The notes beneath the pieces were generated by a model. The model worked only from the letters and a program-made list of their open reading frames with translations, had not been told where the DNA came from and searched no databases. This document shows, piece after piece, positions 1-5,894 of a stretch of 6,112 nt of DNA. Both the position numbers and the translations under genes were made by a program. The stretch's first letter is position 1, and each line of letters starts with the position of its first letter. Source of the DNA: Bacillota bacterium (lineage in GTDB: Bacteria; Bacillota; Clostridia; Christensenellales; CAG-138); the NCBI GenBank assembly GCA_023461495.1, contig JAEYLA010000184.1, positions 1 through 6,112 on the forward strand, given 5' to 3'.

Positions 1-102
1 CTGCACGTTGGGCGCCCATGCGCGCTTGGTCTTGCGGTTGGAGTGGCTGACAAGGTTACCGGACATCGTGCCTTTTTTGCACACTTCGCAATACTTACCC
101 AT
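1..102 (-). CDS. rpmB: 50S ribosomal protein L28 (bL28), N-terminal part, cut by window edge
   Basis: Structural protein of the large ribosomal subunit. Reading the minus strand from the ATG at 102-100 gives 34 residues beginning MGKYCEVCKKGTMSGNLVSH and continuing SNRKTKRAWAPNVQ. This matches the L28 start: a Cys-x2-Cys pair (residues 5 and 8, half of the zinc-binding site found in the Cys-containing form of L28), then the conserved G-N-x-V-S-H-S-x-x-x-T-K-R segment and the W-x-P-N-V-Q segment. The start is fixed by an AAGGAGGTG ribosome binding site at 110-118. The family is usually about 60 residues, so roughly half is present, and the C-terminal half with any second Cys pair lies left of the window. 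The gene follows trmL on the same strand but appears to have its own promoter (158-186). The identification is secure. Confidence 0.95.
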   Translation of the reverse strand, partial: MGKYCEVCKKGTMSGNLVSHSNRKTKRAWAPNVQ

Positions 103-157
103 TCTGTTACACCTCCTTGCCGTAAAGAACCGTAGCCGGTCAAAATCAAACAAACGT

Positions 158-186
158 ATTCTACCATTTGAAGCCCGCTTTTGCAA
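158..186 (-). promoter_or_regulatory. Predicted sigma-A promoter of rpmB (extended -10)
   Basis: On the minus strand there is a -35-like TTGCAA (186-181), a 17-base spacer, and a -10 box TAGAAT (163-158; 5 of 6 consensus bases). The -10 box is preceded by TGG, giving an extended -10 motif. Transcription would start near 151, leaving a leader of about 49 bases before the rpmB ATG at 102. The leader can form only a tiny 4-bp hairpin (ACCG/CGGT, 129-140), so I see no known riboswitch or ribosomal protein binding site. The spacing and extended -10 make this a good candidate; there is no experimental support. Confidence 0.7.
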
Positions 187-197
187 GAAGAATTTCT

Positions 198-220
198 TTT
201 TGCAGCCGCGCGCGGCAAAA
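198..220. repeat. GC-rich perfect palindrome inside a larger inverted repeat, trmL-rpmB gap
   Basis: The 12 bases GCCGCGCGCGGC at 205-216 are a perfect palindrome. They sit within TTTTGC (198-203) and GCAAAA (215-220), which are also complementary, so two alternative hairpins are possible. It lies between the trmL stop and the rpmB promoter. Neither strand has a T-run directly after the GC stem, so it is not a convincing intrinsic terminator. It could stabilise the trmL mRNA 3' end or weakly attenuate transcription, but the function is unknown. Confidence 0.35.
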
Positions 221-254
221 GCGCCCAACTACGGGAAGTTTTATAAAGCGTTAC

Positions 255-716
255 TCAATGCATGCTGGGGAAGCCCGTCTGCCGCAGCGCTTCATAGAGC
301 ACGATGGCGGCCGCGTTGGAAAGATTTAAAGAACGCAGCCCCTCTCCCATGGGAATGCGTATGGCATCCTTTGTGCGCCTGTCTAAGAGCGTTTGGGGAA
401 GCCCCGCGGTCTCCTTCCCAAACACCAGGAAATCCCCGTCCTGATAGCGGGCGTCCGTATAGCATTGCGTTGCGCGCGTAGAGCACAGAAAAAAGCGCGC
501 GTCCGGGTATGCAGCCTCAAGCGCCTCAAAACTGTCGTGGTAGCGGATATCAAGGTAATGCCAGTAATCAAGCCCGGCCCGTTTGAGCTTTTTGTCATCA
601 ATGGCGAACCCGAGGGGGCGCACCAAGTGCAGCACGCTGCCTGTTACGGCGCAGGTACGGGAGATGTTTCCCGTGTTTTGCGGGATTTCCGGCTCTACCA
701 GAACGATATGGAACAT
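255..716 (-). CDS. trmL: tRNA (cytidine(34)-2'-O)-methyltransferase TrmL, SPOUT family
   Basis: Cytoplasmic S-adenosylmethionine-dependent enzyme that methylates the 2'-oxygen of the wobble nucleotide (C34 or cmnm5U34) in certain leucine tRNAs, supporting accurate decoding. The 153-residue product has the usual size of this single-domain SPOUT (trefoil-knot) enzyme. Visible motifs are EPEIPQNTGNISR at residues 8-20 (motif 1, with the conserved N-T-G-N), the FGKETAGLP segment at 99-107 (motif 2, the G-x-E-x-x-G-L-P signature), and IPMGEGLRSLNLSNAAAIVL at 121-140 (motif 3, with the conserved S-L-N-L-S-N knot segment). The ATG at 716-714 is chosen because AAGGAG (731-726) lies 9 bases upstream and the protein then starts directly with the expected MFHIVLVEPEIPQNTG. 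The frame stays open upstream to 836, but that part has no family similarity. Transcribed divergently from the VanW gene. Confidence 0.94.
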   Translation of the reverse strand: MFHIVLVEPEIPQNTGNISRTCAVTGSVLHLVRPLGFAIDDKKLKRAGLDYWHYLDIRYHDSFEALEAAYPDARFFLCSTRATQCYTDARYQDGDFLVFGKETAGLPQTLLDRRTKDAIRIPMGEGLRSLNLSNAAAIVLYEALRQTGFPSMH

Positions 717-794
717 GGCGGAACGCTCCTTCTTGTTTCGCACCCGTTTAGAATGCGCATAAATGGGAAAGAAAGCAGCATGGATGCACGGGAT

Positions 795-822
795 ATTGTA
801 GCATGCCGGACAAAATAAGCAA
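795..822 (-). promoter_or_regulatory. Predicted trmL promoter (extended -10)
   Basis: On the minus strand a -10 box TACAAT (800-795; 5 of 6 consensus) is preceded by TGC, which makes an extended -10. A weak -35 candidate, TTGCTT (822-817), lies 16 bases upstream. The bases beyond it (823-840) are very AT-rich and could act as an UP element. Transcription would start near 788, giving a leader of about 70 bases before the trmL ATG. The -35 is poor, so the call rests mainly on the extended -10 and the position. Confidence 0.5.
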
Positions 823-839
823 ACATTTTGTAACATTTT
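822..839. repeat. Tandem AACATTTT direct repeat between divergent promoters
   Basis: AACATTTT occurs at 822-829 and again at 832-839, a 10-base period of about one DNA helical turn. The copies sit just upstream of, and touch, the -35 region of the predicted trmL promoter, and lie some 20 bases upstream of the predicted VanW-gene -35. They could be an UP element, an operator for a dimeric regulator, or chance in an AT-rich spacer. No known regulator site is recognised. Confidence 0.35.
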
Positions 840-858
840 TTATCGGCGGCGAGTAATG

Positions 859-888
859 TTTCCATTGCCGTAAAAAGTGGTGTATAAT
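859..888 (+). promoter_or_regulatory. Predicted sigma-A promoter of the VanW-domain gene
   Basis: A perfect -10 box TATAAT at 883-888 is preceded, after an 18-base spacer, by a weak -35 candidate TTTCCA (859-864; 4 of 6 consensus). Transcription would start near 895, giving a leader of about 54 bases before the ATG at 949. An imperfect inverted repeat, CGGC (847-850) and AATG (855-858) against CATTGCCG (863-870), overlaps the -35 and could be an operator, though the 4-base bulge makes this speculative. Confidence 0.65.
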
Positions 889-897
889 GTGGATACA

Positions 898-921
898 TGC
901 GGGATTCCGCAAAAGTTTTGC
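898..921 (+). promoter_or_regulatory. Two overlapping, mutually exclusive hairpins in the 5' leader
   Basis: TGCGG (898-902) pairs with CCGCA (907-911) across a GATT loop. GCAAA (909-913) pairs with TTTGC (917-921) across a three-base loop. Both use bases 909-911, so only one can form at a time. They lie between the predicted transcription start (about 895) and the ribosome binding site at 937-942. Neither covers the ribosome binding site or ends in a long T-run, so a regulatory role is uncertain, and the stems are short. Confidence 0.3.
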
Positions 922-948
922 TGAATTGGATTTTTGAAGGAGCAAGAA

Positions 949-2748
949 ATGGATCAACTCAGGCGAGGCCAGCGCAGTATGTCCAGGAACGACGGGCCGC
1001 AGTTGCCTAATTATATGAAACAACCCATGCAGTCTTCCGTACGCAATTCTTATGCGGCCATAGCGCGTGGCGGCAGCGCGCCGCGTACACCTTCCACGCG
1101 TACCGCTCCCGCACAGCAGCCGGGCGGCGCAAGGACGGGCGGCAGTTCCGGCGGCTCCGGCGGTGGCAGGAAAAAGCGCGGGCCAACGCGTTCACAGAAG
1201 CTGATGCGCCTTGCGTTGGGCGTTCTTGGCGTGATGGTGGCGGCGCTCGCCGTTGTGCTGCTTCTTAACGGCGGCGAAAAAGAAGACCCCACCATGATCG
1301 AATACATGAACAGCGATACGAAATTTTTTAACGGCATAGCCGTTGAAGGCGTAGCGCTTGGCGGTATGGAAATGGAAGCGGCAAAGCCCCTTGTGGAGCA
1401 GGCCGTTCAACAGAAGCTCAACAGCGTGTCCATCACGCTCCAGCATTCGGACAAAAGCTGGACGCTGACGGCTGCGGATATGCATATGACTGCCGACACC
1501 GATGCGGCGCTCACCAAGGCCATGGCGTTCGGGCGCGAAGGCACGCTCAGCGAAAACGCGCAGGCGCGCGAAGAGCTTGAAGGGGGCAAAACATTCCCCG
1601 TGACCCTCACGCCGGATCGGACTGCGATCGTAAACCGTTTGGTCACGATTGCTTCCGAGGCGAATCAGGCGCCGGTGGAACCGCACCTGGTTCCGACGCT
1701 CTCCGAAGACAACAAGCAGGATTTTGAACCTGTAGACGGGCAGGACGGTCTTGCGCTCAACGCCGAGCAAACGGCGGATGCCATTATTGCGGCAATCACG
1801 CAAAAGCAGCTCCAAACCGTGATCGACCCGGTATTTGATACCATACCGCCGACGATGACGCTTGCGTTCCTGCAGCAGAATACCGAACGCATCTCCACGT
1901 TTACCACACGGTTTCCGCAGAGCAGCTCCGATGAAATCGTGAAAAACCGCGTATTCAACATCAAGAAGGCGGCGGGCATCATCAACGGCTATACGGTGCA
2001 GCCGGGAGAAGAATGGAGCTTTAACGGCTGGGTCGGCCCGCGTACGGCAAAAACGGGCTGGAAGGAAGCCAACGGCATCAGCGGCGGCAAGGAATATACG
2101 CTGCAGGCCGGCGGCGGCATCTGCCAGGTCAGCACCACGCTTTATAACGCGCTCTTGTGCGGTAATGTCCCCATTACGGACCGCAAGGCGCACTCCATAC
2201 CCTCCACGTATGTAGATAAGGGGCTCGACGCAACGGTGGATACCAGTGGAATTGATCTGAAGTTTAAGAACGATACCGATGCGCCGATGTATCTTTTTGC
2301 ATACATCACGCCGGATGCGAAGAGCAGCAAGTATCTGAACATCACGGTGTCCATTTACGGCAAGCCGATGCCCAACGGCGTTACCTATAAGGCGCGCAGT
2401 GAAATCATCGAAACGACGCCGCGCACGGAAATCAAATATGTGGACGATCCCGCCATCCCCATCGGCTATCAGCTGGAGAAGATCAAGGCGCACGACGGCT
2501 TTAAGGCCAAAGCGTATTTGGAAAAGTATGTGGACGGCAAGCTTGTCGAAACCAAGGAACTGTATGAAGACAAGTACCGCGGTAACGACGCGGAAGTGCA
2601 CGTCGGCACAGGCGATCCTGCGACGGTGCCCATACCCGATGGCGCGGTCCCCATTGCCGGTGGCGGCGCGGCGCCTGAAGGCACCACGCCCGTAGAGGGC
2701 GGGCAGGACAATGCGGGTGCGGAAATTCCAACGCTGCCTGCAGCATAA
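949..2748 (+). CDS. Membrane-anchored VanW-domain protein (YoaR/PG_binding_4 type) with G5-like C-terminus
   Basis: Predicted cell-surface protein of 599 residues, probably acting at the peptidoglycan; VanW has no proven biochemical activity. Order of parts: a basic Pro/Gly/Ser-rich N-terminus (1-85) with a Gly/Ser linker and RKKRGPTRSQK; one transmembrane helix (about 86-106), which places the rest outside; a PG_binding_4-like region (about 130-310, including SDKSWTLTAADMHM at 167-180); the VanW domain (about 313-455) with its signature QAGGGICQVSTTLYNA at 386-401 and QPGEEWSFN at 351-359; a G5-like segment (about 485-555); and a Pro/Gly-rich tail. The ATG at 949 is preferred over the in-frame TTG at 934 because AAGGAG (937-942) lies 6 bases before it and would fall inside the coding region otherwise. 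The gene has its own promoter and terminator, so it appears monocistronic. The VanW assignment is firm; the G5 call is tentative. Confidence 0.9.
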   Translation: MDQLRRGQRSMSRNDGPQLPNYMKQPMQSSVRNSYAAIARGGSAPRTPSTRTAPAQQPGGARTGGSSGGSGGGRKKRGPTRSQKLMRLALGVLGVMVAALAVVLLLNGGEKEDPTMIEYMNSDTKFFNGIAVEGVALGGMEMEAAKPLVEQAVQQKLNSVSITLQHSDKSWTLTAADMHMTADTDAALTKAMAFGREGTLSENAQAREELEGGKTFPVTLTPDRTAIVNRLVTIASEANQAPVEPHLVPTLSEDNKQDFEPVDGQDGLALNAEQTADAIIAAITQKQLQTVIDPVFDTIPPTMTLAFLQQNTERISTFTTRFPQSSSDEIVKNRVFNIKKAAGIINGYTVQPGEEWSFNGWVGPRTAKTGWKEANGISGGKEYTLQAGGGICQVSTTLYNALLCGNVPITDRKAHSIPSTYVDKGLDATVDTSGIDLKFKNDTDAPMYLFAYITPDAKSSKYLNITVSIYGKPMPNGVTYKARSEIIETTPRTEIKYVDDPAIPIGYQLEKIKAHDGFKAKAYLEKYVDGKLVETKELYEDKYRGNDAEVHVGTGDPATVPIPDGAVPIAGGGAAPEGTTPVEGGQDNAGAEIPTLPAA

Positions 2749-2770
2749 TCCGGCTTTCTTATGAGCATCT

Positions 2771-2801
2771 GCCGCTTGAGTAACGATCAGGCGGCTTTTT
2801 T
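2771..2801 (+). terminator. Intrinsic terminator after the VanW-domain gene
   Basis: GCCGCTTGA (2771-2779) pairs with TCAGGCGGC (2787-2795) to give a 9-bp stem with one U-G pair and a 7-base loop, followed directly by six T residues (2796-2801). It starts 22 bases after the TAA of the VanW-domain gene and ends 30 bases before the prmA start codon, so it separates the two transcription units. Confidence 0.88.
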
Positions 2802-2831
2802 CCGGTAACGGCCTATATTAGGGGGAGCGCT

Positions 2832-3845
2832 ATGAAGTGGATTGAATTTGCGGTATATACGACGGATGCGGGACTTGACCCGGTGGCGGCGGCGCTGACG
2901 TCTGTCGGACTTGATCAGCTGGCCATAGAGGAAAGCAGCGAGAGTGTTGCGGCCTTTTTGGAGCACGCTGCGCCCAATTGGGACTTTGCGGACGCCGTTG
3001 CGCTTGCTTCAAAAAAAGGCCCGTGCGTCAAAGCGTATCTTGCGGAGCTGCCGGAAAACGAGGCGCTTTTGCATGCGGCGCGGGAAGCGGTGGCCGCGTT
3101 GGGGCGCATGGAACAGGTTGTCGGCCTTGGGACGCTTGCGGTAAGCGAAAATAGCATCGATGAAGAGGATTGGGCAAACAACTGGAAGCAGTATTATAAG
3201 CCGCTGCCCATTGGGAAACGGCTGCTTGTCTGCCCTTCCTGGGAAAAGGAAGGGCTTTCTCCCGATTTGCGGCAGGGCCGAAAGGTCCTTTTGATGGACC
3301 CCGGCATGGCGTTTGGCACGGGCGCACACCACACCACGCGCATGTGCCTGGAGCTGCTGGACAAGCGGGTAAAAAAAGGGGACGTGGTGCTTGATATTGG
3401 CTGCGGAACCGGCATATTGGCAATCGCGGCGCTGCTGCTTGGCGCAGGCCACGCGCAGTGCGTGGATATCGACCCTATAGCGGAGCGCGTGGTCCATGAA
3501 AACCGCGTGGCAAACGGCATTGAAAACGCCCGCTGCACGGTGCGTACGGGCAATTTCATCGCTGATGAGCATTTGCGAAAGGCCGTGGGAAACGGCTATG
3601 ACATCGTGGTTGCTAATATTGTCGCAAGTGTCATTACCGCGCTTGCGCCGTTTGTGCCGGCGCTTCTCAAAAAAGGCGGGCTGTTCATGACGTCCGGCAT
3701 TATCGACGAACGTGCGGAGGAAGTGGCAACAGCGCTCGAACGCGCTGGCTTTATCATCGTAGAGCGGCTGCGTGCGGCGGAGGAAGCGCCCGAAGGCATG
3801 GAAGCTTCCGGCTGGATCGCTTTTCTGGCGCAGTGGAACGGCTGA
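2832..3845 (+). CDS. prmA: Ribosomal protein L11 methyltransferase PrmA
   Basis: Cytoplasmic class I SAM-dependent methyltransferase that methylates ribosomal protein L11. The 337-residue product has an N-terminal L11-recognition domain starting MKWIEFAVYT, the conserved linker EEDWANNWKQYYKPLPIGKR (111-130), the family signature DPGMAFGTGAHHTTR (156-170), the SAM-binding motif VLDIGCGTGILAIAA (186-200), the acidic VDIDP (211-215) and the NIVASVI motif (262-268, the N-x-(L/V)-A equivalent). It is somewhat longer than the E. coli (293) and Bacillus (about 311) proteins, with the extra length in the first 120 residues. The ATG at 2832 follows GGGGGAG (2821-2826) by 5 bases. It is the first gene of a close-packed run with rsmE, mtaB and a HIT gene. 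I see no convincing promoter between the terminator at 2801 and this start. Confidence 0.95.
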   Translation: MKWIEFAVYTTDAGLDPVAAALTSVGLDQLAIEESSESVAAFLEHAAPNWDFADAVALASKKGPCVKAYLAELPENEALLHAAREAVAALGRMEQVVGLGTLAVSENSIDEEDWANNWKQYYKPLPIGKRLLVCPSWEKEGLSPDLRQGRKVLLMDPGMAFGTGAHHTTRMCLELLDKRVKKGDVVLDIGCGTGILAIAALLLGAGHAQCVDIDPIAERVVHENRVANGIENARCTVRTGNFIADEHLRKAVGNGYDIVVANIVASVITALAPFVPALLKKGGLFMTSGIIDERAEEVATALERAGFIIVERLRAAEEAPEGMEASGWIAFLAQWNG

Positions 3846-3859
3846 CAGGAGAAACGCGT

Positions 3860-4582
3860 ATGGAACGATTTTTTGTGGAACCCGATGCAATACGGGGAAA
3901 CACCGCAAGTATCACGGGCGAGGATGTTGCACACATCACCCGTGTGCTGCGCCTGAAACCGGGCGATGAAATCCGCATTTGCGACGGGCAGGGAACGGAG
4001 TATGCGGCGCGCCTGACGATGCTCCAGAAGCAGGAGGTGCAGGCGGCGCTTGTGGAACGGTTTGCCGTACATACGGAACCCGCGCATGCCGTGACGCTCT
4101 ACCAGGGCTTGCCAAAGACGGGCAAGATGGAGGTCATCGTTCAAAAATGTGTGGAACTTGGCGTTTCTGCAATCGTGCCCATGATGACGGCGCGCTGCGT
4201 GGTCAAGCCCGATGCGGATTTTGAAAAGAAGCGCTTGCGCTACCAGCGTGTGGCGTATGAGGCCGCCAAGCAATCGGGCCGCGGCATCATACCGGCGGTC
4301 AGGCCGCTCATTACGTTCTCTCAAATCCCCTATGGCGCGCATGACCTTGTGCTGCACGCGTATGAGGAAGAAGACGCCCGCACCCTCAAGCAGGCCTTGC
4401 AGGGCGCTAAGGCGCAAAATATCGCTATCCTGATCGGCCCTGAGGGCGGGTTCACCAAGGAAGAGGTGGCGCTGAGCACGCAAGACGGCGCAAAGACGGT
4501 TACCTTGGGCAGCCGTATTTTAAGAACCGAAACCGCGGGTATGGCAATGCTTGCCATGACCTTGTATGAGCTGGAGGGCTGA
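3860..4582 (+). CDS. rsmE: 16S rRNA (uracil(1498)-N3)-methyltransferase RsmE
   Basis: SPOUT-family enzyme that uses SAM to methylate N3 of U1498 of 16S rRNA, in the decoding region of the 30S subunit. The product is 240 residues, the usual size. An N-terminal PUA-like RNA-binding part begins MERFFVEPDA and includes HITRVLRLKPGD (25-36). The catalytic knot domain shows QGLPKTGKMEVIVQKCVELG (82-101), EAAKQSGR (134-141), LIGPEGGFTKEE (191-202) and LGSRILRTETA (216-226), which are the family signatures. The ATG at 3860 is chosen over the in-frame ATG at 3833, which overlaps the prmA end, because AGGAG (3847-3851) lies 8 bases before it and the protein then starts as the family does. It begins 14 bases after the prmA stop, consistent with co-transcription. 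Confidence 0.95.
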   Translation: MERFFVEPDAIRGNTASITGEDVAHITRVLRLKPGDEIRICDGQGTEYAARLTMLQKQEVQAALVERFAVHTEPAHAVTLYQGLPKTGKMEVIVQKCVELGVSAIVPMMTARCVVKPDADFEKKRLRYQRVAYEAAKQSGRGIIPAVRPLITFSQIPYGAHDLVLHAYEEEDARTLKQALQGAKAQNIAILIGPEGGFTKEEVALSTQDGAKTVTLGSRILRTETAGMAMLAMTLYELEG

Positions 4583-4586
4583 TTTG
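4573..4586 (+). promoter_or_regulatory. Ribosome binding site deciding a TTG start for mtaB
   Basis: GGAGG at 4573-4577 lies inside the last codons of rsmE (Leu-Glu-Gly-stop) and is 6 bases from TTG (4584-4586). The upstream in-frame ATG at 4566 has no purine-rich site before it. The rsmE TGA (4580-4582) falls between this site and the TTG, an arrangement typical of stop-start coupling, where the ribosome finishing rsmE restarts on mtaB. Confidence 0.65.
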
Positions 4587-5870
4587 CCAAAGGTTGCATT
4601 CTATACGCTGGGTTGCAAGGTCAACCAGCAGGAAACCGACGCTATGCGCACCATGTTTGAAGGAGCAGGTTATGAAGCCGTGCCCTTTGAGGATACTGCG
4701 GATGTGTATGTGGTCAACACCTGCACCGTCACGCAGGTGAGCGATAAAAAATCCCGCCAGATGATTGCCCGCGCCCATGCGAAGAATCCCGCGGGGGTCA
4801 TCGCCGTTGTGGGCTGCTATGCGCAGCGCGCGCCCGAGGAAGTGAAAAACATGCCGGGCGTGCAGCTGATTGTGGGCACGCAGCACCGCAGCAGGCTTGT
4901 GGAGCTTGTAGAGAACCTGCAGGAGCAGCGCGATACCGTGGAGGATATCCGCTACGCAAAAGAATTTGAAACGCTCCCCACGGTGGTGCAGAATACGCGC
5001 ACACGCGTACAGCTGAAAATCCAGGATGGATGCGACCGGTTTTGTACCTACTGCATCATCCCCTATGCGCGCGGACCCGTACGCTCCCGTCCGCTTGCGG
5101 AGATCGAGGCGGAACTTTCCCGGCTGGGGGAGGCAGGCGCACGGGAAGTGGTGTTGACAGGCATCCATCTGATGAGCTATGGCAAGGATTTGCCGGAAAA
5201 GCCTTCCCTTGGGGCGGTGGTACGCGCGGCAGGCCGCGTAACCGGCATCGGCCGTATCCGGCTTGGGTCGTTGGAGCCTGCGCTTATTGACGATGCGTTT
5301 GTATCCGCGCTGCTGGAGGCCAAAGAGAAGCTGGCGCAGCAGTTCCATCTTTCGCTGCAAAGCGGGAGCGCCTCTGTACTTTCCCGCATGCGCCGCCGGT
5401 ATACGCCTGAAGCGTATCAAGCGGCTGTGGAGCGGCTGCGGCGCGCGTTTCCCGGCTGCGCGATTACCACCGATATCATCGCCGGTTTCCCCGGGGAGAC
5501 GGAAGAGGAGCATCAGGAGACGCTGGCGTTTACTCAGCGCATGGCGTTTGCCCGCATCCATGTATTTCCATATTCCAGACGTACGGGGACGGTGGCGGCG
5601 GAACTGCCGGATCAATTGCCCAAGGCCATCAAAGAACGCCGCGCGCATGCGCTGATTGCACTGGGCGGGCGGATGGAGCAGGCGTATCTTCTTGGCCAGG
5701 TTGGCAGCGTACAGCTTGTGCTGGGCGAAGAGTGCGACGGGGACCTCTGCGAAGGCTATACGGGCAATTATGCGCGCGTACGTTATGCAGGCGGCACGGC
5801 GGGGGCGCTTGAGCGGGTCCGGATTACGGTTGTGGAAGACGGCGTGCTTCTGGGCGCGCTGACGGAATAA
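4584..5870 (+). CDS. mtaB: tRNA t6A37 methylthiotransferase MtaB (radical SAM)
   Basis: Iron-sulfur enzyme that converts t6A37 to ms2t6A37 in tRNAs reading ANN codons. The 428-residue product has the three expected domains. The N-terminal UPF0004 part has its three cluster cysteines: C11 in TLGCKVNQ, C47 in NTCTV and C78 in VGCYAQ. The radical SAM core has the C-x3-C-x2-C motif CDRFCTYC (C150, C154, C157) plus GSLEP (229-233), HLSLQSGS (255-262) and TDIIAGFPGETEEE (296-309). The C-terminal TRAM domain includes EGYTGNYARV (390-399). TLGCKVN distinguishes MtaB from MiaB and RimO. The TTG at 4584 is favoured as start: GGAGG (4573-4577) lies 6 bases before it and the protein then begins MPKVAFYTLGCKVN like relatives. 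An in-frame ATG at 4566 lacks a ribosome binding site. Only one base separates it from the rsmE stop, suggesting translational coupling. Confidence 0.94.
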   Translation: MPKVAFYTLGCKVNQQETDAMRTMFEGAGYEAVPFEDTADVYVVNTCTVTQVSDKKSRQMIARAHAKNPAGVIAVVGCYAQRAPEEVKNMPGVQLIVGTQHRSRLVELVENLQEQRDTVEDIRYAKEFETLPTVVQNTRTRVQLKIQDGCDRFCTYCIIPYARGPVRSRPLAEIEAELSRLGEAGAREVVLTGIHLMSYGKDLPEKPSLGAVVRAAGRVTGIGRIRLGSLEPALIDDAFVSALLEAKEKLAQQFHLSLQSGSASVLSRMRRRYTPEAYQAAVERLRRAFPGCAITTDIIAGFPGETEEEHQETLAFTQRMAFARIHVFPYSRRTGTVAAELPDQLPKAIKERRAHALIALGGRMEQAYLLGQVGSVQLVLGEECDGDLCEGYTGNYARVRYAGGTAGALERVRITVVEDGVLLGALTE

Positions 5871-5894
5871 CACAAAATAAAGGAGGCATTGCAT

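Noticed and set aside
8..481. Plus-strand open frame across rpmB and trmL (157 codons)
   Set aside because: It runs antisense to two recognised genes and through their intergenic promoter, and its product has no family features.
717..836. N-terminal extension of trmL from an upstream Met
   Set aside because: The extra 40 residues have no TrmL similarity, the predicted trmL promoter lies inside the stretch, and the internal ATG at 716 has a good ribosome binding site.
934..948. TTG at 934 as the start of the VanW-domain gene
   Set aside because: The AAGGAG ribosome binding site (937-942) would be inside the gene, and the ATG at 949 has ideal spacing from it.
1192..2601. Long open frame on the minus strand opposite the VanW-domain gene (469 codons)
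   Set aside because: It mirrors the codon bias of the GC-rich sense gene, has no recognisable domain and an Arg/His-rich composition typical of antisense shadows, and the sense frame carries the VanW signature.
949..2748. VanW domain as evidence of vancomycin resistance
   Set aside because: VanW-domain proteins are common housekeeping surface proteins in Clostridia, and none of the resistance genes (vanH, vanA/B ligase, vanX, vanR/S) is nearby.
2814..2819. TATATT as the -10 box of a prmA promoter
   Set aside because: There is no -35 at a sensible distance, and transcription would begin inside the prmA ribosome binding site.
3009..3908. Open frame on the minus strand opposite prmA (299 codons)
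   Set aside because: It is a shadow of prmA, which is clear on the plus strand. The product has no domain and is rich in Arg, His and Cys.
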